64,000 nucleotides of DNA, taken from the NCBI RefSeq assembly GCF_014648435.1, contig NZ_BMRC01000035.1, positions 1 through 64,000 of the forward strand, in the 5' to 3' direction. The notes under the pieces were generated by a model. The model had not been told where the DNA came from. It searched no databases and saw only the letters and a program-made list of their open reading frames with translations. A program made the position numbers and the translations under genes. The DNA comes from Nonomuraea spiralis. GTDB lineage: Bacteria > Actinomycetota > Actinomycetes > Streptosporangiales > Streptosporangiaceae. Positions 62,805 to 64,000 of this stretch are shown piece after piece. Within the stretch, counting starts at the first letter, position 1, and each line of letters opens with the position of its first letter.

Positions 62805-63955
62805 TTGTCGATGTCACCCACGACGAAGAACATCGAGCCGAGGATGGCGATCATGTCGGCCACCAGGTTGCCGGGCAGCAGCTCGCGCAGCACCTGGACG
62901 TTGCCGAAGGAGGCCGAGCGCAGCTTGAGCCGCCACGGCGTCTTGTCGCCCTTGGAGACCAGGTAGTAGCCGTTGATGCCGAGCGGGTTCTCGGTCCACG
63001 CGTACGTGTGGCCCTCGGGCACCTTGAGCACCTTCGGCAACCGCTGGTTGATCGGCCCGGGAGGCAGCTCGCGCAGCCGCTCGACGCAGGCTTCGGCGAG
63101 GTCGAGCGAGACCTTGAGCTGCGCGAACAGCACCTCGAACCGGGAATGGCAGTCGCCCGCCTCCCGGGTGACGACCTCGACGGGCAACTCGCCGTAGGCC
63201 AGGTACGGATCGTCGCGCCGCAGGTCGAGGTCGACCCCCGAGGCGCGGGCGATGGGCCCGCTGACGCCGTACTGGAGGATCTGCTCGCGGGTCAGCACGC
63301 CGACCCCCTTGGTACGGGCGAGGAAGATCTCGTTGTTCAGGATGAGGCCCTCGATGTCGGGCACCCGGCGGCGGGTCTCGGCGACGGCCTGCGCGACCCG
63401 GTCGAGCCAGCCGAGCGGCAGGTCCTCCTTGAGGCCGCCGACCCGGTTGAACATGTAGTGCATGCGCCCGCCGGAGATCTCCTCCATGACGGCCTGGATG
63501 CGTTCGCGCTCGTTGAAGGCGTAGAAGACGGGGGTGATCGCGCCGAGTTCGAGGGGGTAGGAGCCGAGGAACATCAGGTGGTTGAGCATGCGGTTGAGCT
63601 CGGCCAGCAGTGTACGGGCCCACACGGCCCTGACCGGCGGTTCCATGCCGAGCAGCCGTTCGGCGGCCAGCACGACGCCCAGCTCGTTGGCGAACCCCGA
63701 CAGCCAGTCGTGCCGGTTGGCGAGCATGATGATCTGCCGGTAGTCGCGGACCTCGAACAACTTCTCCGCGCCCCTGTGCATGTAGCCGATGATCGGCTCG
63801 GCCGCCGCGATGCGCTCGCCGTCGAGGGTCAGCCGGAGCCTGAGCACGCCGTGCGTGGAGGGGTGTTGGGGACCGATGTTGAGGATCATGTCCTCGGTCG
63901 CCAGCTCCTTCGCGCCCGCGCCGATCCCGACCACGCGTTCCGTCATAGGGCCCAT
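62801..63955 (-). CDS. nuoD: NuoD-like NADH dehydrogenase subunit (stand-alone)
   Basis: A 384-residue protein of the 49-kDa (NuoD) family of respiratory complex I. NIGPQHPSTHGVLRLRLTLD, GYMHRGAEKL, FLGSYPLELGAITP and the C-terminal block around NLVADMIAILGSMFFVVGDID (which normally borders the quinone site) are all recognisable. Complex I NuoD normally lies in the nuoA-N operon; here no other nuo gene is nearby, so it is probably the second, isolated copy seen in streptomycetes. Start ATG 63955 or 63946 is possible. The stop overlaps the acyltransferase ATG. Confidence 0.9.
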   Translation of the reverse strand: MGPMTERVVGIGAGAKELATEDMILNIGPQHPSTHGVLRLRLTLDGERIAAAEPIIGYMHRGAEKLFEVRDYRQIIMLANRHDWLSGFANELGVVLAAERLLGMEPPVRAVWARTLLAELNRMLNHLMFLGSYPLELGAITPVFYAFNERERIQAVMEEISGGRMHYMFNRVGGLKEDLPLGWLDRVAQAVAETRRRVPDIEGLILNNEIFLARTKGVGVLTREQILQYGVSGPIARASGVDLDLRRDDPYLAYGELPVEVVTREAGDCHSRFEVLFAQLKVSLDLAEACVERLRELPPGPINQRLPKVLKVPEGHTYAWTENPLGINGYYLVSKGDKTPWRLKLRSASFGNVQVLRELLPGNLVADMIAILGSMFFVVGDIDK

Positions 63956-64000
63956 GCTGCCACCGTCCCGCGAGGTGGGCCAGCGTGGGGGATGGTCAAG

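Overview
This is a high-GC actinomycete chromosome segment. The gene order in its last 14 kb (ppa, dacB-like, zinc metalloprotease, tilS, hpt, ftsH, folE, folP, folB, folK, DUF3180, with a stand-alone nuoD-like gene nearby) is the conserved actinobacterial ftsH/folate locus. GC-rich third codon positions, many GTG/TTG starts, four-base ATGA/GTGA overlaps, MmyB-type regulators, a secreted TAP-like hydrolase and a P60 protein fit Streptomyces, Nonomuraea or Streptosporangium relatives. My guess is a Streptosporangiales member, but that is inference.

Layout. 1-6800: a shortened DUF1269 protein, a small membrane protein, an MFS exporter, a GH15 glucoamylase/trehalase-like enzyme and a secreted lipoprotein hydrolase. 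6820-9172: tRNA-Thr(CGU), a strong terminator, a dead tyrosine recombinase, one repeat-bearing cargo gene and a second tRNA-Thr-like 3' end; this reads as a decayed integrative element. 9334-14560: accessory genes, namely a membrane-anchored STAND (NB-ARC) TPR protein, a single-pass membrane protein, an AraC regulator and a secreted protein of three near-identical 47-residue lectin-like repeats. 14649-17621: an alpha/beta hydrolase divergent from an MmyB-type regulator with a perfect inverted repeat between them, then a serine beta-lactamase-like hydrolase.

17782-30912 is the outstanding feature: one 4376-residue Tc-toxin A subunit (TcA). It has a VRP1-like N terminus, a neuraminidase-like/ABC-toxin region, the TcA pore and coiled-coil region and a TcB-binding C terminus. 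Two large hemopexin arrays are inserted, about 24 and 8 blades by eye, consistent with six plus two four-bladed propellers. No TcB or TcC/Rhs partner is in the window.

31108-45430: a DUF305 lipoprotein, then a GntR-controlled sugar locus (GntR, binding protein, two permeases, GH38-like mannosidase, glucarate-dehydratase-like enolase, S10 carboxypeptidase). After two secreted/lipoprotein genes comes a second, oppositely oriented sugar operon (secreted DUF5005/DUF4185-like protein, aldose-epimerase-like protein, SDR). A 17-bp palindrome at the GntR start recurs with two mismatches in front of that second operon, so both arms are probably one regulon. The importer has no ATPase gene and must borrow one.

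45559-51456: an ABC-F ATPase, a lipoprotein, an ECF sigma factor fused to a zinc anti-sigma motif, a membrane segment and a proline-rich tail, a hypothetical gene coupled to it, and a secreted P60 hydrolase. 51460-63955: pyrophosphatase, PBP4-type carboxypeptidase, metalloprotease, tilS, hpt, ftsH and a tightly overlapping folate operon, then on the minus strand a NuoD-like gene coupled to a membrane acyltransferase. Coordinates come from reading frames and motifs only; no database search was possible.
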